Assembly: GCF_049116555.1 (NCBI RefSeq)
Contig: NZ_JAGDYT010000006.1
Span: 546,693-610,692, forward strand
DNA: 64,000 nucleotides
Source: Maricaulis maris_C
GTDB lineage: Bacteria > Pseudomonadota > Alphaproteobacteria > Caulobacterales > Maricaulaceae
Direction of reading: 5' to 3'
Made by a program: the position numbers and the translations under genes. Numbering within the stretch: the stretch's first letter is position 1; every line of letters begins with the position of its first letter. Under the pieces are notes generated by a model. It was not told the DNA's origin and did no database searches. It saw only the letters and a program-made list of their open reading frames with translations. Below, in pieces: positions 8,967 through 15,689 of this stretch.

Positions 8967-9401
8967 TCAAACACTCCCGCGATAGGTCAGCAATTTGACA
9001 AGCGTGCTGGTAAGGCCGGCCAGCATGGCCCCGACGAACAAGGCGTTCGCAGCCCAGAACGGGTCGAATTCAAAGACCAGCAGCATCAGGGCGACAAAGG
9101 CCGCGGCATGCATGGCATGTCCGCCCCAGGCATCACCGCGCCGCTCGGCCGCATGGTCACGCTCGTCATCCATGACACCTGCTTCGTCCAGCTCGTTCCG
9201 GCTGGAGATGGCGGCGCGAACAATGTCGGCAATCAGTGTCGCCACGAAGACCACTATCGCGATCATCATCTCGCCCTTCCAGGAGACCTCATCCAGAGGC
9301 CGACTGAATATCTGGGGGACGACCCGGATCAGATACCAGCCCAGTGCCAGGACCGTACCGAGCGCGACCGCGCGGTTCATTCTTTCGAGGAAGCCGGGCA
9401 T
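8967..9401 (-). CDS. 4-TM membrane protein, cassette 1 second gene
   Basis: A 144-residue integral membrane protein with about four hydrophobic segments (residues ~11-30, 44-64, 95-112, 118-138) and a hydrophilic middle containing MDDERDHAAERRGDAWG. The DERD....E.RGD..G motif is shared with the preceding gene, and both proteins are 144 residues long, so the pair looks like an ancient tandem duplication. Similar short proteins with a central DERD-type motif are often encoded next to small XRE regulators (DUF2178-like families); their function is unknown. Translation is coupled to the upstream gene: its ATG overlaps that gene's stop (TGATG). Confidence 0.75.
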   Translation of the reverse strand: MPGFLERMNRAVALGTVLALGWYLIRVVPQIFSRPLDEVSWKGEMMIAIVVFVATLIADIVRAAISSRNELDEAGVMDDERDHAAERRGDAWGGHAMHAAAFVALMLLVFEFDPFWAANALFVGAMLAGLTSTLVKLLTYRGSV

Positions 9402-9835
9402 CACACACCCCTCCGATAGTCGATCAGCTTGGAGACACCCTTGACCAGTTCGCCGGCGACCAGGCCAGCCAGGACAAGATTGGCGATCAGGTGATAAGGC
9501 TGCGCCGTCATCGCCGCGGCCACTGCCGCAAGGGCGAATATGGCCAACACGAAACCACCGCGCTGGTCGCCCCGCATCTCGACCAGCTTGTCGCGCTCAT
9601 CAGCCTTGTCATTGGCCTCGGACGGGGCCGCGACCGCAATGGCAACATTGGCGACGATCGACGCGACAATGATGGCACCAACCGTGACCAGCATCTTCGC
9701 ATTGGTCATGTCGAGCGCCTCTTCCGGGCTGACCGCACTCCCAAGCAACACGCTGGCCGAGCTGGCGAAATACCAGGCATAGACGCCGCCCGTCAGGACC
9801 AGCATCGCGATATTGCTTTTCTCGTGAAAGCTCAT
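9401..9835 (-). CDS. 4-TM membrane protein, cassette 1 first gene
   Basis: A 144-residue protein with about four membrane segments (MLVLTGGVYAWYFASSASVLL, MLVTVGAIIVASIVANVAIAV, then two after residue 92) and the central charged motif KADERDKLVEMRGDQRG that it shares with its neighbour. The start MSFHEKSN is preferred because ATGGAGTG lies just upstream and because earlier in-frame starts would run through the promoter and operator 1. It is the promoter-proximal gene of the cassette. I do not recognise a specific function; a role in envelope stress or in sensing for the regulator is conceivable but unproven. Confidence 0.72.
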   Translation of the reverse strand: MSFHEKSNIAMLVLTGGVYAWYFASSASVLLGSAVSPEEALDMTNAKMLVTVGAIIVASIVANVAIAVAAPSEANDKADERDKLVEMRGDQRGGFVLAIFALAAVAAAMTAQPYHLIANLVLAGLVAGELVKGVSKLIDYRRGV

Positions 9836-9854
9836 GTCAAACACTCCATTCTTG

Positions 9855-9874
9855 ATGTCTGATATTCTTGACAT
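9855..9874. promoter_or_regulatory. Operator 1 of cassette 1
   Basis: The 20-bp sequence ATGTCTGATATTCTTGACAT has inverted arms ATGTC/GACAT and matches operator 2 at 16 of 20 positions, with invariant ATGTC, ATATT and TGACAT blocks. It lies 20 bp before the first gene, at about +1 to +20 of the predicted promoter. Binding by the cassette's XRE protein is inference. Confidence 0.65.
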
Positions 9875-9880
9875 GACGCC

Positions 9881-9908
9881 ATGTAAGCACAAGCAGACTT
9901 GATGTCAA
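9881..9908 (-). promoter_or_regulatory. Predicted promoter of cassette 1
   Basis: Read on the minus strand, TTGACA (9903-9908) is followed after 16 bases by TTACAT (9881-9886). The -35 is a perfect consensus and the -10 is weak, as is common in alphaproteobacteria. Transcription would begin near 9875, at the edge of operator 1. Confidence 0.5.
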
Positions 9909-9921
9909 ATATTTCTGACAT
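9902..9921. promoter_or_regulatory. Operator 2 of cassette 1
   Basis: The 20-bp sequence ATGTCAAATATTTCTGACAT has six-base inverted arms ATGTCA/TGACAT. Its centre is 47 bp from that of operator 1. It contains the predicted -35 hexamer of the cassette promoter, so a bound protein would block RNA polymerase. Confidence 0.65.
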
Positions 9922-9929
9922 AAAAATGC

Positions 9930-9959
9930 AAAAAGAAGGCCCGCCGGAGCGAGCCTTCC
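9930..9959 (-). terminator. Rho-independent terminator of lysK
   Basis: On the minus strand, just after the lysK stop, GAAGGC and GCCTTC form a stem around a GC-rich loop and are followed by a T-rich run (CTTTTTG, then ATTTTTA). Confidence 0.75.
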
Positions 9960-9965
9960 GTTAAA

Positions 9966-11555
9966 TCAATCGCTTGCGAGCTCCCCGGCGAGGCCGGACT
10001 CGATCAGCTTGATGGTCTCGCCAACGCCGTAAATGGCAACGAAGGAGCCGAAGCGCGGCCCCTGGGACTGGCCGAGCAGGACTTCATAGAGCGCCTGGAA
10101 CCAGTTGCGCAGGTTCTCGAACTCCTGTGTCTTGCCGGCCGCAAAGACCTCATCCTGGATCTTGGCGGCGTCGCGCTCGTCCGTGTCCATCGCCTTGAGG
10201 CGCACCAGCAGGTCCTCCATCGCCGCCCGCTCCATGTCCGTGGCCGAACGGAAGGATTTGGTCGGCTTCACGAAGTCCTGGAAATACTGCACCGCGAATC
10301 CGGCGAGCTGATCGAGCAAGGGATGACTGTCCGGCGTGGCCCCATCGACATAACGCCCGATGAAGCCCCACATGACCTCACTATTATGAGCCGAAGCGGC
10401 CGACGCCAGATTGAGCATCAGCGCAAAGGAGATCGGCGAGGTATCGCTTGGCGGATTGCCGTCATGGATGTGCCAGGCCGGGTTTTCCAGCTGCTTGTCC
10501 GGCGTCTGTCCGGGATAGGCGGCGAGATGCTGCATATACTCGTCGACCGCCTTTGGAATGACGTCGAAATACAAGCGCTTGGCCGTCTTGGGCTTGACGA
10601 AGTTGTAATAGGACAGGCTCTCCGCCGGGGCGTATTTCAGCCAGTCCTCGACCGACAGGCCATTGCCCTTGGACTTGGAAATCTTCTCGCCCTTCTGATC
10701 CAGGAAGAGCTCGTAGACGAACTGCGTTGGCGGCTCGGCACCGAGGATCTTGCAGATGCGCGAATAGATTGGCGCATTGGTCTGATGGTCCTTGCCGAAC
10801 ATCTCGAAATCGACCCCCAGGGCCGCCCAGCGCATGCCGAAATCCGGCTTCCACTGAAGCTTCACATGACCGCCGGTCACCGGCAGTGTGGTCTCGCTGC
10901 CGTCCTCGTCATCAAAGGTGATCGTGCCCGCTTCAGCATCGACCGCCTTCATCGGCACATAGAGGACCCGGCCCGTCTTCGGCGAGATCGGCAGGAAGGG
11001 CGAATAGGTCGCCTGGCGCTCCGCCCCCAGCGTCGGCAGCATCACCGCCATGATGTCTTCATAGCGCTCGGCCGCCCGCTTGAGCATCGCGTCATAGGCG
11101 CCTGTCTTGTAGAGCTCAGTCGCCGACTGGAAGGTATAGGTGAAGCCGAAGCCGTCGAGAAAGCCGCGCAGGCGCGCATTCATGTGCGCACCGAAACTCT
11201 CATGTGTGCCGAACGGATCGGGCACCACGGTCAGCGGCTCCTGCAGGTGCTGGTTCAGCATGTCCTGCTGCGGCAGGTTGTCGGGCACCTTGCGCATGCC
11301 GTCCATGTCATCGGAGACACAGATCAGTTGCGGCTCATAGGCCCCGCCGGTCAGCGCATCGAAGGCGCGCAGCACCATGGTGGTGCGCACCACCTCGCCG
11401 AACGTGCCCATGTGCGGAAGCCCCGACGGGCCATAGCCGGTCTCGAACACGACCGGCCCGGATTTTCGTCCCAGCTTGTCCAGACGCTTCTTGAGCAGGC
11501 GCGCTTGTTCAAACGGCCAGGCTTTCGCGTTTTGGGCAAGATCGGAAACAGACAT
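9966..11555 (-). CDS. lysK: Lysyl-tRNA synthetase, class I
   Basis: A 529-residue class I LysRS, which charges tRNA-Lys with lysine. It is the archaeal/alphaproteobacterial form, unrelated in fold to the class II LysS of most bacteria. Signatures are the HIGH-type ATP-binding motif PSGLPHMGTFGEVVRT near residue 45, the KMSKS equivalent KISKSKGNG near residue 290, and the class I helical C-terminal domain. I set the start at MSVSDLAQ; an in-frame TTG three codons upstream is weaker. The gene appears monocistronic, with a clear terminator downstream and a long non-coding region upstream. Confidence 0.96.
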   Translation of the reverse strand: MSVSDLAQNAKAWPFEQARLLKKRLDKLGRKSGPVVFETGYGPSGLPHMGTFGEVVRTTMVLRAFDALTGGAYEPQLICVSDDMDGMRKVPDNLPQQDMLNQHLQEPLTVVPDPFGTHESFGAHMNARLRGFLDGFGFTYTFQSATELYKTGAYDAMLKRAAERYEDIMAVMLPTLGAERQATYSPFLPISPKTGRVLYVPMKAVDAEAGTITFDDEDGSETTLPVTGGHVKLQWKPDFGMRWAALGVDFEMFGKDHQTNAPIYSRICKILGAEPPTQFVYELFLDQKGEKISKSKGNGLSVEDWLKYAPAESLSYYNFVKPKTAKRLYFDVIPKAVDEYMQHLAAYPGQTPDKQLENPAWHIHDGNPPSDTSPISFALMLNLASAASAHNSEVMWGFIGRYVDGATPDSHPLLDQLAGFAVQYFQDFVKPTKSFRSATDMERAAMEDLLVRLKAMDTDERDAAKIQDEVFAAGKTQEFENLRNWFQALYEVLLGQSQGPRFGSFVAIYGVGETIKLIESGLAGELASD

Positions 11556-11923
11556 CCCGGGCAACTTTCTCAGACAGGAGGACAGATGCTCGCGAGGTAG
11601 AGGGGAAGCGCCAGATGGTCAAGCAAGCCGGGCTTGGTGGCGCCCTTTCTCTCTCCCCCTGGAACGCGCCCGGGCGATACGGATATCCCGGTGGCGGCGA
11701 TCTGAACCCCCTCATCCGCCCCTCAGGCTCCGCCTACCACGGGAGACGGAGCTCGGGCGATGCTTGACGACCACACCGTTACTGAAAGGCAACACCCCTG
11801 TTCCATCCAACCCCACCGGATCGATTTCGCCTTGCACGCGAAGTCCAGGGCGGTCATAAGCCGCCTCCCGTTAACCCCGCCCCGGACCGGCTCTCCCGGT
11901 CCTGCGCACACGAAGAGACGATC
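11556..11923. other. Non-coding region between lysK and the rtcB leader
   Basis: No open frame here shows convincing coding character on either strand. It should contain the divergent promoters for lysK and the rtcB leader transcript, but I cannot point to a convincing -35/-10 pair. Short C-rich patches such as CCCTCATCCGCCCCTCAGG (11709-11727) resemble spacer filler rather than a defined repeat. Confidence 0.5.
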
Positions 11924-12016
11924 ATGAACTCAGTTCAGACCCGATATCGCCTCTCCCGCCCGGTCTATTGGCCGGCGGCGGTTGTGCGCGCGGAGGATGA
12001 CGCTTTCACCCGGTAG
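11924..12016 (+). CDS. Possible 30-residue leader peptide upstream of rtcB
   Basis: A short ORF beginning MNSVQTRYRLSRPVYWP and ending FTR, preceded by GAAGAGACG as a plausible ribosome binding site. It ends 26 bp before a strong intrinsic terminator, which is followed by rtcB. Leader peptide plus terminator plus downstream gene is the layout of transcription attenuation. The peptide is rich in Arg (5 in 30) and has two Tyr and one Trp, but no run of a single amino acid. It could also be a short unrelated gene or chance. Coding status is unproven. Confidence 0.35.
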   Translation: MNSVQTRYRLSRPVYWPAAVVRAEDDAFTR

Positions 12017-12042
12017 ACTGGCCCCACAGTCCCGGTTGTTGG

Positions 12043-12076
12043 CCCTCCCGAGCGCCCGCTCGAGGAGGGTTTTTTG
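12043..12076 (+). terminator. Intrinsic terminator upstream of rtcB
   Basis: CCTCC-CGAGC and GCTCG-A-GGAGG form an almost continuous GC-rich stem around a short loop, followed by TTTTTT. It lies between the short ORF and rtcB, so it either ends a short leader transcript or acts as a conditional attenuator for rtcB. Confidence 0.75.
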
Positions 12077-12125
12077 TGTTCTGCGCCGCCCCGCCCCCCG
12101 AAAGGTGGCCGGAATACAAATCCCA

Positions 12126-12159
12126 GGGAGGGAGTGCGACCCCCGACGCGCTCCCTCCC
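12126..12159 (+). promoter_or_regulatory. Long GC-rich hairpin in the rtcB 5' region
   Basis: GGGAGGGAGTGCG (12126-12138) pairs with CGCGCTCCCTCCC (12147-12159): a 13-bp stem with one U-G wobble and an 8-base loop. There is no T-run, so it is not a classical terminator. It lies 77 bp before the rtcB start and is followed by the 10-bp palindrome GTTCATGAAC (12166-12175). Function unknown; an RNA-level control element is one option. Confidence 0.5.
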
Positions 12160-12236
12160 GCAAGGGTTCATGAACTCCTTGGCATGACCGATTGAACAGA
12201 AAGAAAGGCTCTGCGCCCGGCGCGGAGAAGACACCC

Positions 12237-13448
12237 ATGTCGACCCAGTATGAAGCCATCGAGACATCATCCGGCCTGATCAAGGCCTGGGTGAAGGGCG
12301 TTCCGGTCGAGAATGCCGCGATCGAACAGCTGCGCAATGTCGCCGGCCTGCCCTTCGTGCACAGCCATGTCGCGGCCATGCCGGATATTCATTTCGGACG
12401 CGGCGCGACGGTTGGTTCGGTCATCCCGACCAAGGGCGCGATCATCCCGGCAGCGGTCGGGGTTGATATCGGCTGCGGCATGATGGCGATGCGGACCAGC
12501 CTCAAGGCCCACCAGCTACCTGACAGCCTGAAGGCCACACGGGACGCAATCGAGCGGGCCGTGCCGGTCGGGAATGGCAAGGGCGGCGACCACCGGATCA
12601 ATCCGGCCTCGGTCAATTCACGGCTTGAAACCTCTGGCCTCGTGGAGCGGCTCGCCGTGATCAAGGGCAAGCACAGGAAGATCGGCACGCACAAGGTGGA
12701 CGGCCAGATCGGCACGCTGGGCGGCGGCAATCACTTCATCGAACTCTGTCTCGACGAGGCCGGTTCGGTGTGGGTGATGCTGCACTCGGGCTCGCGCGGC
12801 ACTGGCAACATGATCGGCACCTATTTCATCGAGCGGGCCCGCGAAGAGCTCGCCCGGCGGGTGCTGGGCTTCCATGTGCCGGACAAGGATCTCGCCTTCT
12901 TCCTCGAGGGCGAGCCCCTGTTCGACGACTATGTCGAAGCGGTTGGCTGGGCCCAGGACTATGCCCGGGAAAACCGTGAGGCGATGATGGAGCGGGTACT
13001 CCACGCCCTGCGGTCGACGCTGGGCCGGTTCAAGACCGACAAGGCCGCGGTGAATTGTCACCACAATTATGTGGAGCAGGAACACCATTTCGGCGCCGAT
13101 GTCTGGCTGACCCGGAAGGGCGCGGTCTCGGCGCGGCTGGACGAGCTCGGCATCATTCCCGGCTCGATGGGGGCGAAATCCTTCATTGTGCGCGGCAAGG
13201 GCGCAGCGGACAGCTTCTGCTCCTGCTCGCACGGGGCCGGGCGGACCATGTCCCGGTTCAGGGCCAAGCAGAGCTTCACCCTCTCCGATCACCGCAAAGC
13301 GACCGACGGAGTGGAGTGCCGGAAGGATGCCCGCGTCATCGACGAAACACCGATGGCCTACAAGGACATCGACCATGTCATGGCGGCGCAGTCCGACCTG
13401 GTGGAAGTGGTCCACACCCTCAAACAGGTCGTGTGTGTGAAAGGCTGA
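12237..13448 (+). CDS. rtcB: RNA-splicing ligase RtcB
   Basis: RtcB joins RNA 2',3'-cyclic phosphate or 3'-phosphate ends to 5'-OH ends using GTP and Mn2+, and serves RNA repair. The 403-residue protein shows the family's metal and guanylate-binding motifs: HFGRGATVGSVIP, GVDIGCGM, LGGGNHFIE, HSGSRGTGN, CHHNYVE, GSMGAKSFIVRGKG and the histidine-containing SCSHGAGR that forms the covalent GMP adduct, ending DIDHVMAAQ.DLVEVVHTLKQVVCVKG. The chosen start follows GGAGAAG; an upstream AUG-initiated extension lacks family similarity. No RtcA gene is adjacent. It is followed 50 bp later by a small basic protein on the same strand. Confidence 0.95.
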   Translation: MSTQYEAIETSSGLIKAWVKGVPVENAAIEQLRNVAGLPFVHSHVAAMPDIHFGRGATVGSVIPTKGAIIPAAVGVDIGCGMMAMRTSLKAHQLPDSLKATRDAIERAVPVGNGKGGDHRINPASVNSRLETSGLVERLAVIKGKHRKIGTHKVDGQIGTLGGGNHFIELCLDEAGSVWVMLHSGSRGTGNMIGTYFIERAREELARRVLGFHVPDKDLAFFLEGEPLFDDYVEAVGWAQDYARENREAMMERVLHALRSTLGRFKTDKAAVNCHHNYVEQEHHFGADVWLTRKGAVSARLDELGIIPGSMGAKSFIVRGKGAADSFCSCSHGAGRTMSRFRAKQSFTLSDHRKATDGVECRKDARVIDETPMAYKDIDHVMAAQSDLVEVVHTLKQVVCVKG

Positions 13449-13498
13449 GTGAAGCGGGCGGGACTTCGGTGCCGCCCGCTGCACCAAGGGAGGTGAGG

Positions 13499-13981
13499 AT
13501 GCGAGAAGACATGTTCAAGGTAATCGTCGAACGGCCCCGATCGGGCTGGCGCAGCCAGAAGCTACGCCGTGGCAAGCTCAACCAGGCTGGCGACACTCTT
13601 CCAAAGAAGCAGGGTCTGAAGCGTCAGCGACAGGAAAACCGCACCCAATCCAAATGGCTGAATGAAAATCTCGCGCCGTTGAAGCGCTTTCTCGACAAAC
13701 AGGTCGGCCGCCCCTGGGACAAGGTGTATGCCGAAATCTGCGAAAACCTGTCGCCCGACCACACGGTGAAACAGCATGTGCGCGAGCATTTGTTCGATTT
13801 CGTCAAGCGGCCACGCATCGGTCGCGACGGCGAATGGGTCTGGAACACCCCGCGCTATCTGGGCTTGCAGCCGCGTGTCGGCGAGCTCTACATCCACCCG
13901 CGCGATGGCCTGTTGAAACGCTGGAAGCTCAAGCGCGGCGAAAGCCCGCGACGCGATGGCAAGCCTGTGCGGCGACGCTAG
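13499..13981 (+). CDS. Basic protein of unknown function downstream of rtcB
   Basis: A 160-residue protein, strongly basic and without a signal peptide or membrane segment. Its N-terminal half is rich in Lys/Arg (LRRGKLNQAGDTLPKKQG, LKRQRQENRTQSK), its centre has an aromatic region (RPWDKVYAEICENLSPDHTVKQ), and it ends in an Arg-rich tail. The start has a near-perfect Shine-Dalgarno (GGGAGGTGAGG). I do not recognise the family. Position 50 bp behind rtcB on the same strand suggests co-transcription, and the charge suggests RNA or ribosome binding. That is inference. The stop overlaps the stop of the convergent gene by three bases. Confidence 0.7.
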   Translation: MREDMFKVIVERPRSGWRSQKLRRGKLNQAGDTLPKKQGLKRQRQENRTQSKWLNENLAPLKRFLDKQVGRPWDKVYAEICENLSPDHTVKQHVREHLFDFVKRPRIGRDGEWVWNTPRYLGLQPRVGELYIHPRDGLLKRWKLKRGESPRRDGKPVRRR

Positions 13982-14430
13982 CTTTCGGGCTCGGCCAGTG
14001 ACCAGCCAGCCTTGCCGCTGAACTTGCGGGCAAGGAGATGGATGAGCAGACCGACAGGTCCGAACAGGAAGGTCAGGATGAGGGCCGGCGTCACGATCCA
14101 TCGACTCAGTCCGATGCGCCGGGCATCCCGCGCAATCCAGGCACCGACGAAAAGGTCAAAGGCCAGGAAATGCACCCAACCGGTCAACAGTCCGACCGGA
14201 TGCGAGAACAGGGCCTGCACAGCCGCCAGGCTGGACATGCCGGCCTCCGGGTCTGACTGACCAAAACCAATCCCCAGCGTCAGAAAGGCCAGATAAATGG
14301 CCGACAGGACAAGCGGGATCAGCGCCGTGTGCACCAGCCGCTGCGTCCACGTCCAACCGGGCGCGAGGATGAGCAGGAGCCAGGCCGGAACGACCGAGAC
14401 ATTCAGGACTGTAAACATCGTATCGTACAT
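13978..14430 (-). CDS. ABA4-like (DUF4281) membrane protein
   Basis: A 150-residue protein with four membrane segments: MFTVLNVSVVPAWLLLILAP, LIPLVLSAIYLAFLTLGIGF, a central WVHFLAFDLFVGAWIARDARR and WIVTPALILTFLFGPVGLLIHLL. The WVHFLAFDLFVG.WI..D and FGP.GLL.HL patterns match the DUF4281/ABA4-like family, named from a plant protein needed for neoxanthin synthesis. In bacteria the role is unknown, although some members are linked to carotenoid metabolism. Start chosen at MYDTMFTVL with AGGTCGAG upstream. No carotenoid genes are adjacent here. Confidence 0.8.
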   Translation of the reverse strand: MYDTMFTVLNVSVVPAWLLLILAPGWTWTQRLVHTALIPLVLSAIYLAFLTLGIGFGQSDPEAGMSSLAAVQALFSHPVGLLTGWVHFLAFDLFVGAWIARDARRIGLSRWIVTPALILTFLFGPVGLLIHLLARKFSGKAGWSLAEPES

Positions 14431-14500
14431 GTCTCGACCTCGCTTTGATCTGACGAGATCAACCCGATTCGTCACGCTCGGGGATACATCTTGTTACTGA

Positions 14501-14668
14501 CTGCTCGGTCAGGCGATACCCGCCACCCATTTCATCCGGACGGTGCGGGCGATCATGCTGAAAGGCGCCGGGCTGGACCATGTCTGGCCGCAAATATGGC
14601 CGCTGATGGTGATCTTCGCGGTCATCGCGACGGTGGCCATGCTGCGCTATCGGCAGACGCTCGATTGA
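14501..14668 (+). pseudogene. Remnant of an ABC-2 type transporter permease (C-terminal end)
   Basis: An open frame of 55 codons, without its own start, reads QAIPATHFIRTVRAIMLKGAGL followed by VWPQIWPLMVIFAVIATVAMLRYRQTLD and a TGA stop. This is the characteristic last periplasmic helix and final membrane span of YhhJ/YbhR-type ABC-2 permeases (NP.THF.R..R.I.LKG.GL...WP...L). A TGA precedes it in frame and no start or ribosome binding site is present. The rest of the gene and its ATPase are absent, so it is a decayed 3' fragment left by deletion. It sits between the ABA4-like gene and membrane-protein cassette 2. Confidence 0.65.
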
Positions 14669-14678
14669 GGGGACGGTC

Positions 14679-14879
14679 TCATCCCGCCCCTTCATCATCG
14701 AAAATACTTTCGATCGGTTCGCCGAACAGACGCCCGAGCTTGAAGGCCAGCGGCAGGGACGGGTCATACTTGCCGGTCTCCAGGGCGTTCACTGTCTGGC
14801 GCGAGACGTCGAGGCGTTCTGCCAGCGCCTGCTGACTCCACCCCTTCTCGCCTCGCAATTCCTTGAGCCGATTCTTCAT
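14679..14879 (-). CDS. Small XRE-family regulator of membrane-protein cassette 2
   Basis: A 66-residue regulator: MKNRLKELRGEKGWSQQALA, then ERLDVSRQTVNALETGKYDPS, which completes the XRE helix-turn-helix, and a short tail LPLAFKLGRLFGEPIESIFDDEG. It is the same architecture as the regulator of cassette 1 but clearly diverged in sequence, so the two probably recognise different sites. It is the last of three genes; its ATG overlaps the stop of the membrane gene upstream by four bases. Likely autorepressor acting on the three operators before the first gene (inference). Confidence 0.87.
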   Translation of the reverse strand: MKNRLKELRGEKGWSQQALAERLDVSRQTVNALETGKYDPSLPLAFKLGRLFGEPIESIFDDEGAG

Positions 14880-15286
14880 CGCACCTGCACCTGCTGGACG
14901 GCGGCAGCCAGCGAATGCACGACGGCGGCCAATGGAAACAGCATGGTCATGTTGAGCGGTTCCATGATGCCGTAGATCTCGGCCACCCCGAAGATCGCGC
15001 TGAACAGAAGCATCGCCAGCATCGCAATCGCCGCGGCGCGGACCTGCATGCGGGCCAGCATCTCGTCGATCGAGCGCACATAGCGGACCACCTCATAGCC
15101 ATAGCCAAGCAAGGGCAGGCAGGTCAGGGCGACCAGCGGCCAGGCGGAGATCGCGTCCCAGCCGTTCAAGGACGGATTCACGATCTTGTCGATCGCAACG
15201 AGGATCGCCGTGAAGGCGATCATCGCCACGAATGTACGCCAGAAATAGCGACGGGTTACCGACGCCTGTTTTTCAGCCGTGCTCAT
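14876..15286 (-). CDS. 4-TM membrane protein, cassette 2 second gene
   Basis: A 136-residue protein with four predicted membrane segments in two pairs (residues ~15-32 and 49-63; ~84-100 and 111-128), separated by the cytoplasmic motif RSIDEMLARMQVRAAAIAM. The DE(M/L)..R.Q..A.AIA pattern is common in small membrane proteins encoded beside YgzD-like XRE regulators in proteobacteria; their role is unknown. It is translationally coupled on both sides by four-base ATGA overlaps, which argues that the three products act together. Confidence 0.75.
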   Translation of the reverse strand: MSTAEKQASVTRRYFWRTFVAMIAFTAILVAIDKIVNPSLNGWDAISAWPLVALTCLPLLGYGYEVVRYVRSIDEMLARMQVRAAAIAMLAMLLFSAIFGVAEIYGIMEPLNMTMLFPLAAVVHSLAAAVQQVQVR

Positions 15287-15549
15287 GACACGTCCTTTTC
15301 GCGGCCGCCGATCAGCAGCGTGAAGATCCGGGCAATCGCCATCAGACCGAGGATGAAGACGGTCAGGCCGGCGATTTTCATTTCCGTGGACAGGCCACCA
15401 ATGACATCCCGCACCAGGTCGAGCGATGGGCCTATGATGCCGGCCAGGAAGAGCGTTGGCAGGAAAACCACCGCAAACAGCGCCAGAGACGCCAGGCTGG
15501 GCGGCTCACCGGCGTCGCCAAAATCCTTTATCCACTCACGCATTGTCAT
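15283..15549 (-). CDS. Small 2-TM membrane protein, cassette 2 first gene
   Basis: An 88-residue protein with two hydrophobic helices (about 19-42, LASLALFAVVFLPTLFLAGII; and 58-77, MKIAGLTVFILGLMAIARIF) and short charged termini. I do not recognise the family. The start has an excellent ribosome binding site (GAAGGAGG), suggesting strong translation when the promoter is open. It is the promoter-proximal gene of cassette 2 and has no counterpart in cassette 1. Confidence 0.7.
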   Translation of the reverse strand: MTMREWIKDFGDAGEPPSLASLALFAVVFLPTLFLAGIIGPSLDLVRDVIGGLSTEMKIAGLTVFILGLMAIARIFTLLIGGREKDVS

Positions 15550-15568
15550 GAAAACCTCCTTCAGATCT

Positions 15569-15624
15569 GTAAAGTGACCTTGACTATATGGAGTAAAGGA
15601 AACTTGTCGTCAAGCGTGCTTTAC
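15569..15624. promoter_or_regulatory. Three-site operator array of cassette 2
   Basis: Three copies of a 16-bp near-palindrome with consensus GTAAAG-N4-CTTGAC: GTAAAGTGACCTTGAC (15569-15584), GTAAAGGAAACTTGTC (15593-15608) and, inverted, GTCAAGCGTGCTTTAC (15609-15624). The outer two form a 17-bp inverted pair with the flanking base. Sites 2 and 3 abut exactly. Together they cover the predicted promoter. The presumed ligand is the XRE regulator at the end of the operon. Confidence 0.7.
15583..15613 (-). promoter_or_regulatory. Predicted promoter of cassette 2
   Basis: On the minus strand TTGACG (15608-15613) is followed by TATAGT (15583-15588) with a 19-base spacer, or by overlapping ATATAG at 18. 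The -35 lies in operator 3, the spacer in operator 2 and the -10 touches operator 1, so regulator binding should exclude polymerase. Confidence 0.5.
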
Positions 15625-15633
15625 AACCGAACC

Positions 15634-15666
15634 CAAAAGAAAGGCGCCCGGTTGCCCCGGACGCCT
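15634..15666 (-). terminator. Rho-independent terminator of the peroxiredoxin gene
   Basis: On the minus strand, GGCGtCCGG and CCGGgCGCC form a stem around a four-base loop, followed by TTTCTTTTGGG. It lies 24 bp after the peroxiredoxin stop and separates that gene from cassette 2. Confidence 0.7.
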
Positions 15667-15689
15667 CTCCATAACCGTGTCGGATGCGC

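Noticed and set aside
13055..13498. Upstream extension of the basic protein gene into rtcB
   Set aside because: The region is out of frame with rtcB, and a strong ribosome binding site marks the internal ATG at 13499 as the start.
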